This document shows positions 30,272 through 38,487 of a stretch of 57,699 nt of DNA, one piece after another. The stretch lies in NCBI RefSeq assembly GCF_016811995.1, contig NZ_CP069160.1:1-57699 (forward strand). Direction: 5' to 3'. A program made the position numbers and the translations under genes. Every line of letters begins with the position of its first letter. Within the stretch, counting starts at the first letter, position 1. The DNA is from Citrobacter sp. R56. GTDB taxonomy: Bacteria; Pseudomonadota; Gammaproteobacteria; Enterobacterales; Enterobacteriaceae. The notes beneath the pieces are model-generated. The model did not search any database, was not told where the DNA came from, and saw nothing but the letters and a program-made list of their open reading frames with translations.

Positions 30272-31186
30272 TCACTTACTTTCCATTTTGTAATAAATAA
30301 TCAAGTTTTCCAGTGATATATCTATATCTACTTTTTTTAATAATTCTTTTCTCTCATTATATATTTTCTCCAGCATATCTTCATATCCCTGACCAAGGTG
30401 AATTTGTTTATGGCAATTGCAACACAGTGATATTATATTTTCTTCGACGTCAAGAGAAGTATCAAAAGCATCTTGCCTGGACATAGGTACAATGTGATGA
30501 GGTTCAGTGTAGTGCAAGGGTGAATTTCGCCTTCTGAATGTTGGATGATCGCTATCGACTTCACATCTGTATCCTGCTTTGTTCAATGCATTTTTTGATA
30601 CGACTTTATTTCTTGGGTATGATAGGCCATTTTTTACTTCTATTGCTTTTTTCTTTGGTTTAGCTTTTCCGGTATATTCAAATGTTCGATCTTCATCAAA
30701 GTTATTATTTTTCTCCATGGCATTGACCAACTCATCGTCAGAGTAAAATTCATTACTGGTGTTTTCTGTTGTACCAAAAAAATCCAGCTCCTTAATTGCT
30801 TGGACAAGTTCTTCACGAATTGTCCATAAGTTTCTTTTTGGTTTTCCGCCGATTTCTTTACTCTTCATGACTGTAATGAATTTTGTGCCGGATGCTATAT
30901 TTCCGATCCCTTTAACTTCGAATCTACCAAGTTCTTTTTGAACCCTTCCACCCAGTCCATTAATAACACCATTAGCACTCATACTGTGCAGATCGTACTT
31001 TTTACCTATATCGAAACACGTGCAAGAATGACTTGGTTCAATGAACCATTTCTTTAATGCTGCAATACTTTTAGAATCAAAAACTTTTTCATTCATTAAT
31101 AATGTTTTCCATTCCTCAACACTGATATCAATGTCGCAGACGTACTCCCCATCAATTACCTGACAAATTTTTTTGATCACGGTCAT
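30272..31186 (-). CDS. HNH endonuclease domain protein
   Basis: About 304 residues. The start may be ATG 31186 or GTG 31180; the latter is better spaced from GGGGGA. The C-terminal HNH fold (about 215-285) has CEVDSDH, EPHHIVPMS, and CCNCHKQIHLG, giving the His-Asn-His core and zinc Cys pairs. The N-terminal 200 residues are charged and not recognised. Base composition is far more AT-rich than both neighbours, a sign of separate acquisition. It stands alone, without a methylase, so restriction, antiphage or homing roles are all open. Confidence 0.75.
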   Translation of the reverse strand: MTVIKKICQVIDGEYVCDIDISVEEWKTLLMNEKVFDSKSIAALKKWFIEPSHSCTCFDIGKKYDLHSMSANGVINGLGGRVQKELGRFEVKGIGNIASGTKFITVMKSKEIGGKPKRNLWTIREELVQAIKELDFFGTTENTSNEFYSDDELVNAMEKNNNFDEDRTFEYTGKAKPKKKAIEVKNGLSYPRNKVVSKNALNKAGYRCEVDSDHPTFRRRNSPLHYTEPHHIVPMSRQDAFDTSLDVEENIISLCCNCHKQIHLGQGYEDMLEKIYNERKELLKKVDIDISLENLIIYYKMESK

Positions 31187-31240
31187 TCCCCCATAATAAA
31201 AACATACAGTTCGATATCCGGTATGGGTGCGAACTTGCAA

Positions 31241-31712
31241 TTATCTGCATAATCCCATATTTTCAGCCCCGGAAAATATGTTTGCTATTTTGCCTAAAAA
31301 TAAATTGTTACTGGGATAACTTGATTACATCATCCTCAACTTGAGCATACCATATCACCAGACTGAGTCTCAATGTAATAGCCAATTAGCTATGGTCATT
31401 ATCCGCGACGAAGAGGTAGTCTCAGCTCAACACAATCGTACAATGCTTTCAATGATCTACGCTTTTTACTGGACGAACGTGAGAACATTTATTGCTTAAA
31501 ATTTTAACAATATTTACTTGCTGGCGCGTACGCTACACTATCAACATATTGTGAATAAAAATAATTGACATAATTGTATTTAATGAAAATGTTACGCACG
31601 TGATCATTCGGGATATGAACAAGCCAGAACCGCACTTTTCTAGCCTGTATCTCCATCGATGACTCATCGCTTTTTTACTGGATTGTGCCCGACTGAGAAG
31701 CTGCTCACTGGG
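31241..31712. other. AT-rich spacer without genes
   Basis: Upstream of the HNH gene. It has scattered short frames only, and I see no RNA gene or inverted repeat of an IS. It may contain the HNH promoter and the scar of the insertion that joined the sil island to the rpn block. Confidence 0.4.
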
Positions 31713-31945
31713 GGCCGGTCGGAATGCTGTGGCGCTCAGTGCGGGTGTGAACGGCATTTATCTCTTACGAGCCAATCTCTATGTCGCTTTACAGATAAAT
31801 CCGTTGACAGCGTGTCTGACGGGGGAATGTGGCGAGGTGATGAAGCTGTTTAATCGCTGTGGCTGGCTGAACTTGAGTCTGGTGACTCCCTGCCCCACCA
31901 GTATTCGCTGATGACCAGACAGGGAGTGCCAGGAAAGGGTGATTA
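31713..31945 (+). pseudogene. Decayed 3' end of the 203-aa kfrA-operon gene
   Basis: Homologous to 6693-6942: shared stretches include GTGAACGGCATTTATCTC, TTTAATCGCTGTGGCTGG and CCCCACCAGTATTCGCTGATG. An 18-bp deletion (after CGCTTT) and several substitutions interrupt the frame. It ends, like its parent, against the 3' end of an oppositely oriented rpn gene. Not coding any more. Confidence 0.8.
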
Positions 31946-32872
31946 GTGGCGGATCTGCGCCAGGTCGTCTTCAGTCAGACCGGTCATTTTCATGACGGTA
32001 TTGCGGTCAATGCCGTTCTGGAGCATGGTTCGTGCAATTTTAAGGGTGGCTTCGCGCTCGCCTTTTTCAATGCCGCGTTGTTCACCGAGCTGAATCCCCT
32101 TCTCGATGCCCTTCTGTTCAAGCTGTTGTGCGATGGTCATAAGTGCGTCTCCGTGTTGCGGCACACGCTGTGCCAGTTCGCGTACAAAGGCTTCGGCGTC
32201 GGATGTTTCGCCTGCCTGCACTATATAGTGTACCAGCGATATCACCTGCGATGAAGACAAGTATCCCGCCAGCAAGATGGGTGCCAGCCGGTCGACCAGT
32301 TCTGCCAGGTCCCGCTGGTGAATATGCTTTTGCAGTAAAGTCAGGGCGGCCATGCTGCGATGGCCAGTGATTTCATCATCCGGAATGACCGTAACGTCTA
32401 CCAGCGGGAAAGCGTTGCTGTAGAGTTTGCCTGCCAGCTCGGGAGCGTCAAATTCATCCAGCCAACGAGTAGAGTACGGATACGGGCTGCGCTTACCCGT
32501 ATAGAACAGCACCGGTATCACCAGTGGCAGTTTTTTATGCCCTGCCTCCAGGTGGCGCTGCATGGCGGCTACCGCATAGCGTATGAGGCGGAAAGCCATA
32601 TGTTTGTCCGGCGTTGACTGGTGCTCGACCAGAACATGAATATAGCCGTCGCCGGCTGTAGTTTTCAGGCTATAGAGGACGTCGCTGAAATACTGGCGGA
32701 GATCATCCTCAACGAACGAGCCTGATTCCAGTTTCAGCGTGCTGAGATCGCAGACTGCTCGCAGCTCTGCAGGCAGGTGGATTTCCATGAAATCCCGGGC
32801 AATATCCGGTTGCGTCAGGAACTGCCTGAACGTGGCATCGTGAGGAGTGGGTGTGCTGTTTTTCTTCTTCAT
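31943..32872 (-). CDS. Rpn-family recombination-promoting nuclease (PF04754)
   Basis: 309 residues from ATG at 32872 (MKKKNSTPTPHDATFRQFL), with AGGGCAG upstream. N-terminal PD-(D/E)XK-like nuclease region: DLRQYFSDVLYSLKT and GYIHVLVEHQSTPD. Middle LPLVIPVLFYTG, and a C-terminal repeat-like stretch (GIEKGIQLGEQRGIEKGE). RpnA-type proteins cut DNA and raise RecA-independent recombination. The intact sister of the truncated copy at 6939-7571. Complete, so probably active. Confidence 0.88.
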   Translation of the reverse strand: MKKKNSTPTPHDATFRQFLTQPDIARDFMEIHLPAELRAVCDLSTLKLESGSFVEDDLRQYFSDVLYSLKTTAGDGYIHVLVEHQSTPDKHMAFRLIRYAVAAMQRHLEAGHKKLPLVIPVLFYTGKRSPYPYSTRWLDEFDAPELAGKLYSNAFPLVDVTVIPDDEITGHRSMAALTLLQKHIHQRDLAELVDRLAPILLAGYLSSSQVISLVHYIVQAGETSDAEAFVRELAQRVPQHGDALMTIAQQLEQKGIEKGIQLGEQRGIEKGEREATLKIARTMLQNGIDRNTVMKMTGLTEDDLAQIRH

Positions 32873-33017
32873 CTGCCCTGGCTCTGAAAAATGACCCGGA
32901 GATGTTATCACAGCCCGGAAAAAGCTAATATTGGCGGTGAACGGAATTGCCATTCCTTCAGGGGGCCGTTCCGGGGTGGTTCGGTCCCCTTCCTAAACCA
33001 TCTTTACTCATCATCAA

Positions 33018-33218
33018 TTACTGCCTTAGCAACTTTCTTCCCTCTCTCAGATATTCTAAAACCTCTTCTCTCCGTCCTTCTGCGGCAGCTGTATATAATG
33101 TCGCGATACCGCTGACAGCCTGATGGCGGGTTATACTGCCTTTACTGAAATCATACAGAACAGTACAAAGGAATTCCTCCAACAACTCCCGTTCTCTTTG
33201 AGATATTCTTTCAGCCAT
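33018..33218 (-). CDS. Unrecognised 66-aa helical protein
   Basis: ATG at 33218 follows GGAGCGAAT. The product is charged and helical (QRERELLEEFLCTVLYDFSKG, in two parts; EEVLEYLREGRKLLRQ), with no Cys pair or signal. Possibly a small DNA-binding or antitoxin-like protein. It lies just downstream of the resolvase on the same strand and may be co-transcribed. Confidence 0.6.
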   Translation of the reverse strand: MAERISQRERELLEEFLCTVLYDFSKGSITRHQAVSGIATLYTAAAEGRREEVLEYLREGRKLLRQ

Positions 33219-33271
33219 ATTCGCTCCATAAGTTTAATTGTTTGTTCTGAACCTAACGTGAATAAGTATCA

Positions 33272-33904
33272 TCAATCAGTATCCTGTTTATGATTGCCGT
33301 TACAGACTCTGATTACTGTCATCTTTGATACGCCAGCTAGCCGGGCTGTTTCACGCAGTGATTTTCCGTGGGCCAGACGCAGAGTGCGTATCAATTCATG
33401 TTTCTGCGCGTCGGCCACCCTGCCTCGGTATTTTCCTTCAGCTTTCGCCTTACTGATGCCCTCTGACTGACGGCGTCGACGGTCTTCGTAATCTTTTCGG
33501 GCAATAGCGGCGAGCATATCCAGCATCATGCCATTTACGGCCTTCAGCATGCTTCGGGTAAAGTCATCACTTACTGTGCTGGAGAGCGCCAGATGGCTGG
33601 TCGGTAGATCAAGACTGACGATGGCCAGCTGCTTATCGGTAATTTGCTTTCTGAGTGTCTCCCAGCCTGCATCATCCAGGCGGGTAAGCCTGTCGACCTG
33701 TTCTATGAGAATCACATCACCAGGTTCCGCATCACCAAGAAGCCTGATCAGTTCAGGACGGTTCATTGTCGTACCGGAGACATTATCGATATACCAGCCA
33801 GCAATACGGTGGCCATTTTGGTTTGCAAATGCCTTCAGCGCATTTTTTGCGCGGCTGGCATCCTGCTCTGAAGTGGATGCCCGGAGGTAACCAAAAACGA
33901 ACAT
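33272..33904 (-). CDS. Serine resolvase
   Basis: 210 residues. N-terminal catalytic domain with FGYLRASTSEQD (Ser11 nucleophile region), VSGTTMNRPELIRLL, and DVILIEQVDRLTRLDDAGWE; helix-turn-helix at the C terminus (SLRETARLAGVSKMTVIRVC). Likely resolves plasmid multimers to aid partition, given the parAB locus next door. Its res site should lie in the 33905-34147 spacer, where AAGTGGT/ACTTATGTGGT motifs recur at about 33928-33965. Confidence 0.88.
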   Translation of the reverse strand: MFVFGYLRASTSEQDASRAKNALKAFANQNGHRIAGWYIDNVSGTTMNRPELIRLLGDAEPGDVILIEQVDRLTRLDDAGWETLRKQITDKQLAIVSLDLPTSHLALSSTVSDDFTRSMLKAVNGMMLDMLAAIARKDYEDRRRRQSEGISKAKAEGKYRGRVADAQKHELIRTLRLAHGKSLRETARLAGVSKMTVIRVCNGNHKQDTD

Positions 33905-34147
33905 ATTTTGTCCTTCTGGTAACTTTTAAGTGGTCTTGCTTATGATGGTATCACTTATGTGGTAACAATAACATTCGCCAGTATTTTTTCGGGTGGTATA
34001 TATAGAGTATACCCAAATGTGACAGGCTGACGCGCCCATCGGGCTTGTCCAACCCTTCGCCTGCTCAGATGCAAGCTCTGAACAGACTCACGGTTTGCGT
34101 AGTGGGTCAACAAAATCAATTACGATCACCAGAAATAATCAAAATGT
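33905..34147. other. Spacer upstream of the resolvase, possible res site
   Basis: No ORF. It contains repeated AAGTGGT and TATCACTTATGTGGT motifs at about 33928-33965 and a TATATATAGAGTATAC stretch near 33998, which would fit resolvase subsites or promoters. I cannot define the site. Confidence 0.35.
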
Positions 34148-34165
34148 GATTTCGCATGCGAAATC
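34148..34165. repeat. Partition palindrome copy 1 (parS-like)
   Basis: GATTTCGCATGCGAAATC, a perfect 18-bp palindrome. First of six between 34148 and 38473. It lies upstream of the leader peptide and parA, where ParB could also repress the promoter. Confidence 0.8.
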
Positions 34166-34261
34166 TATTGCGTATCATTATTGATACTCTAATGTTTATC
34201 TGTATACTGTTTATGTCGTCATGAAAGCTCGACAACAAACGCCTGACTCACAGGAGTGTGT

Positions 34262-34351
34262 ATGAAATCCCGCAATGAATTCATTTCATTATTGAAATAC
34301 TCTTTCAAGCCGTGCCGCCCCTTCTCAAACATTTCGCATGCGAAATCTTAA
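34262..34351 (+). CDS. 29-aa leader peptide upstream of parA
   Basis: ATG at 34262 follows AGGAGTGTGT, an excellent ribosome-binding site. The 29-residue frame ends in ISHAKS because its last codons are palindrome copy 2 (34330-34347). Its TAA overlaps AAGGA, the parA ribosome-binding site, so translation of the leader should affect parA. Not recognised; it may be a coupling or regulatory leader. Confidence 0.55.
   Translation: MKSRNEFISLLKYSFKPCRPFSNISHAKS
34330..34347. repeat. Partition palindrome copy 2 (parS-like)
   Basis: ATTTCGCATGCGAAAT (34331-34346) is perfect; the outermost base pair differs from copy 1. It forms the 3' end of the leader ORF, 15 bases before the parA start. Confidence 0.8.
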
Positions 34352-34361
34352 GGACTGTTAC

Positions 34362-35228
34362 ATGACACTGAAAATTGGACCTATCGGAAAACTGATCGTT
34401 GTATGTAGTCAGAAGGGCGGAATCGTTAAATCGCAGTCATCCAGTGAAATTGCACATGATCTTCGTAAAGCTGGTTTCCGCGTGCTTGAAATTGATATGG
34501 ACTGGACAACTGGTCTGACGGAGAGGGCATTCCCTGACGGCTTACCTTATGAGATAGAACGCGAACCTTTAAGTAACAGTTTTACACCCGGTGAAGCGAA
34601 TACATATCAGCTTTTCTTTTCTGAAACAGAGATTCGACCGATTGAGCTTCCTGGCGGGCGCTTTTTTATCGGTGCTACCAGTGAACTTAATGAAATTAAC
34701 TACCGAAACAGCGACTGCATGTTCGACTTCAGGGAACGTATTGAAGAACTGAAGAAACAGTTTGATTTTATTATTGCTGATTCAGCGCCATCTTATTCAA
34801 ATGTTATGATCGCAGCGCATATGTCAGCTGATTATCTTCTGATCCCTACCCTGCTGGAGAAGCAGGCCCGTAATGCAGTTGGTAAACAGCTTACTTATAT
34901 GCAGAAAATTAAGCGGAACTACAATCCTTCGCTGCAGTTCATGGGGACTTACGTGACCCAGACGCAGGTGAAAAATTATAAAAAACCACTTAAAGAAGGA
35001 TATCTGGGGCCTATTGATACACTGAATCTGAATCTCCTCATCGAGATCCTTCAGGGAAAAGGCTACTCTGAAGAATACATTCTCGCCTATATATCATTTG
35101 TACCTGCTGCTGCAAAAGAAGCGATCGAACTTGGTCTCTCCTTTGATGAATACGACCCAAAATGTCTTCCTGCAATTCAGTATAAAGAACTTACCCAGAA
35201 AATTATTATGCTCGCAGGAGGTAAGTAA
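34362..35228 (+). CDS. parA: ParA-type partition ATPase
   Basis: 288 residues from ATG at 34362 with AAGGA upstream; the earlier in-frame Met would read through the palindrome. MinD/ParA fold: a P-loop region VVCSQKGGIVKSQSS, Walker A' EIDMDW, Walker B FIIADSAP. It drives plasmid segregation with ParB. The P-loop reads KGGIVKS where the family has KGGxGK[ST], so the last Gly is replaced by Val. There is no N-terminal DNA-binding extension (type Ib-like length). It shares TAATG with parB. Confidence 0.82.
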   Translation: MTLKIGPIGKLIVVCSQKGGIVKSQSSSEIAHDLRKAGFRVLEIDMDWTTGLTERAFPDGLPYEIEREPLSNSFTPGEANTYQLFFSETEIRPIELPGGRFFIGATSELNEINYRNSDCMFDFRERIEELKKQFDFIIADSAPSYSNVMIAAHMSADYLLIPTLLEKQARNAVGKQLTYMQKIKRNYNPSLQFMGTYVTQTQVKNYKKPLKEGYLGPIDTLNLNLLIEILQGKGYSEEYILAYISFVPAAAKEAIELGLSFDEYDPKCLPAIQYKELTQKIIMLAGGK

Positions 35229-36259
35229 TGGCCAAGAAACCTTTTATGAAGCGACTACAGGCGCAGCAGGAAATGAAAAAAAATTCTGCTGTTGTTTCTG
35301 ATATTGAAAAAGTCATTGCAAATAAACAGCCAGATGAGCAGAGCCATGATATAGCTGCACACCAGATTATGGCGGATATTGCACGCCCGGATATCGAACC
35401 TGATGGTCAGATAATACGCGTCGATATAAATCTGGTTTATGCTGAAGATCAAGTGCGACCTGAAGAAGACTTCGAGGAAGATATCATCGATGGTATGTCT
35501 GATACCTTCGAAACGATAGGGATGCTTACCCCACCTCGTTGTTATCCTCGTGACAGACGTGGCTACCAGATATGGTTAGGCGAAACGCGTGTTCGCACTG
35601 CCCGCAAGCGTGGTGATACCCACATTGATATTTATGTTGGTAAACCACCACGGGAAAGAAAAGAACGCATCATCGGTCAGCTCATTGAAAACCTGCAGCA
35701 GTCTGGTTTGAAACCATTAGCGACTGCAAAATCGTTCTATGAGCTCAAGCATGAGTTCAATATGACGGGTGAGCAAATCGCAAAAACAATGGGTAAGCCT
35801 ACCTCATTTGTCAGTAAACACCTTCGTCTCATTGATGCACCAGAAAATGTTACCGCCCTTCTCCGGGATAAAGTCACATCTGATGTCGATCTGGCATACA
35901 CACTGATACAGGTAAATGAAAAGTCTCCCGAAGAGGCCGAGAAGCTTGTCGCAGCTGCGCGAGAGTCTGGTATTTCACGTTCGCAGGTTAAAGCTGTTCT
36001 TGATGCAGTAAAAAACAAAAACAAAGGTGAGATTTCGCATGCGAAATCTAAGGCTCAGAACAAAAAACCAACCAAGCCTTTGGGCAGCAATTCAGATGTA
36101 AAAACCTGGCAGGTTGTTGTCGAGATAGACGATCAGCAAGGGGTAATAATGACTGACCGTGCGCCAGACAAAGCTGGGTATGTGTGGGTGAAAATGGACA
36201 TTGGTGAGATTTCAGTTGAGGCTTCTGAACTACGCGTCAAAGGAATGCGCTCTCAGTGA
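35228..36259 (+). CDS. parB: ParB-type partition protein
   Basis: 343 residues. The ATG overlaps the parA stop by one base. ParB/Srx-like N domain (about 60-150; GETRVRTARKRGDTHIDIYV), then the KorB-like helix-turn-helix (about 175-200; MTGEQIAKTMGKPTSFVSKHLRL). A linker (GEISHAKSKAQNKKPTKP) is coded by palindrome copy 3 inside the gene. The C-terminal domain is probably for dimers. It should bind the dispersed GATTTCGCATGCGAAATC sites. Confidence 0.87.
   Translation: MAKKPFMKRLQAQQEMKKNSAVVSDIEKVIANKQPDEQSHDIAAHQIMADIARPDIEPDGQIIRVDINLVYAEDQVRPEEDFEEDIIDGMSDTFETIGMLTPPRCYPRDRRGYQIWLGETRVRTARKRGDTHIDIYVGKPPRERKERIIGQLIENLQQSGLKPLATAKSFYELKHEFNMTGEQIAKTMGKPTSFVSKHLRLIDAPENVTALLRDKVTSDVDLAYTLIQVNEKSPEEAEKLVAAARESGISRSQVKAVLDAVKNKNKGEISHAKSKAQNKKPTKPLGSNSDVKTWQVVVEIDDQQGVIMTDRAPDKAGYVWVKMDIGEISVEASELRVKGMRSQ
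36031..36048. repeat. Partition palindrome copy 3, inside parB
   Basis: GATTTCGCATGCGAAATC within the parB coding region, read as ISHAKS between the helix-turn-helix and C-terminal domain. Confidence 0.8.
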
Positions 36260-36696
36260 TGAAATCAACCCCGTTCACCGAAATGGCCACGGCATTCCGT
36301 GGCCAAATTGTCCGCCACTGGGCGCTTCGTTATCCCGGAACGCAATCCGAAGCAGCTGCCGCATTAACAGAAGCGGCTATCAATCTAGGATACGTTACAA
36401 GAAGCAGGCCCGTACCCGGCGCGGCATTACTTTCATGGGCCTCTAACCCGGCTGAAACTCCGTTGTGGGCAGCTCAGACGGCGTTAACATTGATGCTCAG
36501 CATCGGCTGGAAGCCCGAAAGTAACCAGGACTGGTGTGGTATGTCGGCGCTGATATTCAGAGCCAATCGTACACTTCCACTTGAGCAGTTAGTGGCTTCC
36601 TTGCCTGATAGCATAGACAGGCAAACTGCTACCGGATGGTTCGTGGCTGCAATTGAAGAGGATTCCAGCTACCGTAACAACAGGAAATCCAGATGA
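36259..36696 (+). CDS. Unrecognised 145-aa protein downstream of parB
   Basis: ATG overlaps the parB stop (TGATG). Soluble, no known domain seen (QSEAAAALTEAAINLGYV; TALTLMLSIGWKPE). Coupled to parB and the next gene, so probably part of the partition operon. Function unknown. Confidence 0.65.
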   Translation: MKSTPFTEMATAFRGQIVRHWALRYPGTQSEAAAALTEAAINLGYVTRSRPVPGAALLSWASNPAETPLWAAQTALTLMLSIGWKPESNQDWCGMSALIFRANRTLPLEQLVASLPDSIDRQTATGWFVAAIEEDSSYRNNRKSR

Positions 36697-37016
36697 CTTT
36701 TCAAGAGCTTGATGCTTGTATCGCAGGCTCTGGCAGACGTTCTATCGCTTCTGCATTAATCGCTTTTATTCTTGATGCGCTTGATGACGGACAGGACGGA
36801 GTTGATCTTGATATCTTCCAGAGCCACACGCGTTTCGTTCGTAATAATGTAACCACTGTAGCCAGTTATCTGCAGCTACACGGGATTATCCATATACTGT
36901 ATTACCGTGATGGTGCTGCAGAACGTCAGTATGAGTCCGTTAATAATTACGGGCGGTGGGCAAAGCAGCACTATCGTCCTTCTGAGGCTCTTATACAGCT
37001 GCATCGACGAGATTAA
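36693..37016 (+). CDS. Unrecognised 107-aa protein, partition operon
   Basis: Overlaps the previous gene by four bases (ATGA). Possible winged-helix content (SIASALIAFILDAL; NVTTVASYLQLHGIIHILYY), which suggests DNA binding, but this is weak. A palindrome copy follows 8 bases after its stop. Confidence 0.6.
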   Translation: MTFQELDACIAGSGRRSIASALIAFILDALDDGQDGVDLDIFQSHTRFVRNNVTTVASYLQLHGIIHILYYRDGAAERQYESVNNYGRWAKQHYRPSEALIQLHRRD

Positions 37017-37023
37017 ACCGAAA

Positions 37024-37041
37024 GATTTCGCATGCGAAATC
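37024..37041. repeat. Partition palindrome copy 4
   Basis: GATTTCGCATGCGAAATC, intergenic, 24 bases before the RES gene. Well placed to let ParB control that gene. Confidence 0.8.
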
Positions 37042-37065
37042 TATCTAACCTAAGGATTAAACAGA

Positions 37066-38439
37066 GTGCCGGGTTCAAAGAGAATTTGCAGGCAGTGTCT
37101 GAACGATGACCGTTATCTGAACAACATCATCGCAAGCGATCCTGATGCCTCAGAATCATGCGATTATTGTGACTCCGAAGAGATGACGATGTCGATGGAA
37201 ACACTGGCTGAAAAGGTCGACTGGTTGATTGAAAATTATTATAGGGGCGGAGAATATAACCATTATCAGGAAGAGTATGAAGGTGAACCTCTCTTCTCAG
37301 TTCTGGAGCAAGAGGTCACAGCCAATGATAATATCATTGATGACTTATCGGAACTGCTCGAGGAGTTATGGTTTGACTGGAGCTCACATGATAGAAAATA
37401 TGGTGATGAGCCTCATTTTGTTGAAGCTGTAACCATCTCAGGAAACCTGTCCAGAAAATGGAATTCAATGGAAAGGAAACTTCGGGAGAGTAATCGATTC
37501 TTTAATATGGACGCGATGGCAACTTTCGAAGAGGTTTTTACTTACCTTCACGAAAATCATCCCTCAGCATTCATCGATTTTGAGCCTAACAAACCAATTT
37601 TCCGTGGTCGTATTTTTCAGTCAGAGGATGCACTTGAAATCGCATTACGTATGCCCGAGTCGAGTTTCGGACCTCCTCCTCCTGAGCTGACACCTTCCGG
37701 CAGAATGAATGCTAGAGGTATCTCTGTCTTCTATGGCGCTACGTCCAGAAAAAATGCCATATCTGAAGTGCGGCCACCTGTCGGTAGTTATGTTGCTGTT
37801 GCTGAGTTCACTTTGTTGCGGACAGTCAGGTTACTCGACCTCTCCAGTCTCAAAGGGCTGGCTGTTAACGGATTTAGCCGCTTTGATCCTGAGTATCTTC
37901 TTCGATATGAACGCAGTAGTTTTATTCAGAATCTCTCCAGAAAACTTGTTATGCCGGTTGTTCCTGAGCTTGAAGAAACAAATTACCTGCTGACGCAAGC
38001 TATCGCTGATTATCTCTCAACATTTGAGCATTGCGAACTCGATGGGATACTGTTCGCTTCCGCGCAAAAGCCAAAGGAAAGCACTGACCCTTCTGTCATG
38101 AATATTATCCTGTTTCATAAATCATCTGGGGTACTGAATGCAGACCGAAGGTTCCGGGAAGCTGAAGTAAATATGTATCAGCACGATGAGGATATTTCGT
38201 ACTTTGACCCAGAGATAAGGACGACTCCCGATGATTTCCGTCGTGAATTTAAAGTGCTATCACGTAAGAAAAATAGGGAAGATATACTTGAGTTAAAACT
38301 CGATGGCATAGAAGTTCATAAAGTAGAGGGTGTTGATTACTCCACATCAGAAACAACAGTCACGCACTATTTAACGGAAGGCCGCACAAAAGGAGTGATT
38401 TCGCATGCGAAATCTGGCTATTCGGATGACGAATTCTGA
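37066..38439 (+). CDS. HEPN/RES domain protein (toxin-like)
   Basis: 457 residues from GTG at 37066 with AAGGATTAAAC upstream. N terminus: C4 zinc motif (CRQCLND...CDYCDSEE) and a helical HEPN-RES region (to about 170). C terminus: RES domain, starting FRGRIFQ near 185, then GRMNARGISVFYGATS and AISEVRPPVGSYV. RES proteins degrade NAD+ or ADP-ribosylate host enzymes. No Xre-type antitoxin gene is beside it. Its last codons contain palindrome copy 5 (ISHAKS again). It may act as an addiction or defence element tied to partition. Confidence 0.8.
   Translation: MPGSKRICRQCLNDDRYLNNIIASDPDASESCDYCDSEEMTMSMETLAEKVDWLIENYYRGGEYNHYQEEYEGEPLFSVLEQEVTANDNIIDDLSELLEELWFDWSSHDRKYGDEPHFVEAVTISGNLSRKWNSMERKLRESNRFFNMDAMATFEEVFTYLHENHPSAFIDFEPNKPIFRGRIFQSEDALEIALRMPESSFGPPPPELTPSGRMNARGISVFYGATSRKNAISEVRPPVGSYVAVAEFTLLRTVRLLDLSSLKGLAVNGFSRFDPEYLLRYERSSFIQNLSRKLVMPVVPELEETNYLLTQAIADYLSTFEHCELDGILFASAQKPKESTDPSVMNIILFHKSSGVLNADRRFREAEVNMYQHDEDISYFDPEIRTTPDDFRREFKVLSRKKNREDILELKLDGIEVHKVEGVDYSTSETTVTHYLTEGRTKGVISHAKSGYSDDEF
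38397..38414. repeat. Partition palindrome copy 5, inside the RES gene
   Basis: GATTTCGCATGCGAAATC near the 3' end of the RES gene, again in the ISHAKS reading frame. Confidence 0.8.
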
Positions 38440-38456
38440 CGGGTAGATATAACCCA

Positions 38457-38474
38457 TATTTCGCATGCGAAATC
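38457..38474. repeat. Partition palindrome copy 6
   Basis: ATTTCGCATGCGAAAT perfect core at 38458-38473, 60 bases after copy 5, in the gap between the RES gene and the umuC stop. Last copy seen. Confidence 0.8.
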
Positions 38475-38487
38475 TTTTGGTGGCAGA

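Noticed and set aside
34148..38474. CRISPR array from regularly repeated palindromes
   Set aside because: Spacing is irregular and most copies lie in or beside genes; no cas gene is present.
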